Assembly: GCA_002470185.1 (NCBI GenBank)
Contig: DKNG01000177.1
Coordinates: forward strand, 1 to 5,398
Direction: 5' to 3'
DNA from: Arcobacter sp. UBA7394
GTDB taxonomy: Bacteria > Campylobacterota > Campylobacteria > Campylobacterales > Arcobacteraceae
Length of the DNA stretch: 5,398 nt
Position numbers and translations under genes: made by a program. Below the pieces are notes generated by a model, which did not search any database, was not told where the DNA came from, and was given only the letters and a program-made list of their open reading frames with translations. Positions 4,782 through 5,398 of the stretch are shown one piece after another (the first letter of the stretch is position 1; each line of letters begins with the position of its first letter).

Positions 4782-4849
4782 CAAAAACATTAAGAGGAAT
4801 TTAATAGATATTGAATATGATTATCAATAACAAAAACATTAAGGTGAAT
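4782..4849 (+). repeat. Two copies of a 19-nt direct repeat containing a ribosome-binding-like sequence
   Basis: CAAAAACATTAAGAGGAAT (4782-4800) and CAAAAACATTAAGGTGAAT (4831-4849) match at 17 of 19 positions, with the first 13 identical. The copies are offset by 49 nt. The second holds the ribosome binding site of the acetolactate synthase gene, and the first carries an even better one (AGAGGA) with no evident gene after it. A local duplication of the translation start region is the simplest reading. Confidence 0.75.
4812..4826. promoter_or_regulatory. Fur-box-like sequence upstream of acetolactate synthase
   Basis: TGAATATGATTATCA matches the 7-1-7 Fur core TGATAATnATTATCA at 12 of 14 defined positions; the right half is perfect. 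It lies between the two direct repeats, about 28 nt before the ATG and roughly 100 nt downstream of the best promoter. That is unusual for a repressor site unless a nearer promoter exists. AT-rich DNA produces such matches by chance fairly often. Confidence 0.25.
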
Positions 4850-4853
4850 GATA

Positions 4854-5398
4854 ATGAAAGCATCAGATTTATTTGTAAAAGCTTTAGAAAATGAAGGTGT
4901 TGAGTATATATTTGGAATTCCAGGAGAAGAGAACCTAGATTTACTAGAATCTTTAAGAGAATCAAATATCAAACTTATTCTTACAAGACATGAACAAGCC
5001 GCAGGTTTTATGGCTGCAACATATGGAAGACTTACTGGAAAAGTGGGTGTATGTTTAGCTACATTAGGACCAGGAGCTACTAACTTTGCTACAAGTGCTG
5101 CTTATGCACAACTTGGTGGAATGCCAATGTTAATGATTACTGGGCAAAAACCAATTAAAAAATCAAAACAAGGTAGATTTCAAATTATTGACATTGTTAA
5201 TATGATGAAACCTATGACAAAATATTCAAAACAAGTAGTAAATGGAAATAATATTCCATCAATGGTTAGGGAAGCATTTAAAATTGCTACTACAGAGAGA
5301 CCAGGAGCTGCCTTAATTGAACTTCCAGAAGATATAGCAGCTGAAGAGTGTGATTTTAATATCTATCCAGTTCAATCGTTTAAATATCCAAAAGCAGA
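4854..5398 (+). CDS. Acetolactate synthase large subunit, 3' end missing
   Basis: The first 181 residues of a thiamine-diphosphate enzyme of about 550 residues are visible; the gene runs off the window. It condenses two pyruvates (or pyruvate and 2-oxobutyrate) to acetolactate. The N-terminal thiamine-binding domain has GIPGEENLDL (21-30), TRHEQAAGFMA with the catalytic Glu47 that activates the cofactor, the GRLTGKVGVCLATLGPGATN stretch (58-77), and GGMPMLMITGQ (88-98). ERPGAALIELPEDIA (148-162) ends the domain. The wording (MKASDLFVKALENEGVEYIFGIPGEE, KKSKQGRFQI) matches my memory of the stand-alone IlvB/AlsS-like group rather than the usual IlvB next to ilvN, so it may work without a regulatory subunit. 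That split cannot be settled from this third. ATG at 4854 sits 7 nt after AAGGTG; the in-frame ATG at 4848 is too close to that site. Confidence 0.92.
   Translation, partial: MKASDLFVKALENEGVEYIFGIPGEENLDLLESLRESNIKLILTRHEQAAGFMAATYGRLTGKVGVCLATLGPGATNFATSAAYAQLGGMPMLMITGQKPIKKSKQGRFQIIDIVNMMKPMTKYSKQVVNGNNIPSMVREAFKIATTERPGAALIELPEDIAAEECDFNIYPVQSFKYPKA

Noticed and set aside
4817..4891. ATG at 4817 opening a 24-codon frame that overlaps the acetolactate synthase start out of frame
   Set aside because: The nearest ribosome-binding-like sequence is too far upstream, it overlaps a conserved gene start, and its codons are those of the gene read out of frame.
4790..4972. Minus-strand 60-codon frame opposite the acetolactate synthase start
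   Set aside because: It is antisense to the conserved thiamine-binding N-terminus and extends into a noncoding leader; there is no support for it.

Overview
This window looks like chromosomal DNA from a member of the Campylobacterota, most likely an Arcobacter-type organism. The DNA is very AT-rich, the histidine kinase has the IAHQWRQPL-type H-box common in that group, and there is a two-domain bacteriohemerythrin. Intergenic regions are short, with TATAAT-like -10 boxes and poor -35 boxes. The taxonomic call is an inference from protein style and base composition. I see no insertion sequence, phage gene, CRISPR array, tRNA or rRNA.

Layout from left to right. (1) The 3' part of a PAS-containing sensor histidine kinase runs in from the left edge, plus strand. 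(2) It converges on a minus-strand protein with two complete hemerythrin domains. (3) A divergent promoter region leads to a plus-strand 126-residue protein that I do not recognise. (4) That gene converges on a minus-strand two-gene unit: a small exported Cys/Met/His-rich protein, followed with no gap (TAG directly abutting ATG) by a Rof-type Rho-binding antiterminator. (5) A second divergent region leads to a plus-strand DUF4405-type membrane protein with a repetitive soluble tail. (6) That gene converges on a minus-strand HAD phosphatase resembling phosphoglycolate phosphatase. (7) A third divergent region of about 220 bp, rich in small repeats, precedes the 5' third of an acetolactate synthase large subunit that runs off the right edge.

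The genes do not form one pathway. Themes are sensing and handling of oxygen or metal (hemerythrin, Cys/Met/His-rich exported protein, possible heme-binding membrane protein), transcription termination control (Rof) and central metabolism (phosphatase, acetolactate synthase). The best candidate for something undescribed is the tight coupling of a Cys-x-Met-repeat exported peptide to a Rho inhibitor: translation or folding of a metal-binding or Cys-rich small protein could set how much Rof is made. All three tail-to-tail gene junctions carry an inverted repeat that includes both stop codons, so the convergent genes appear to share very compact bidirectional terminators.
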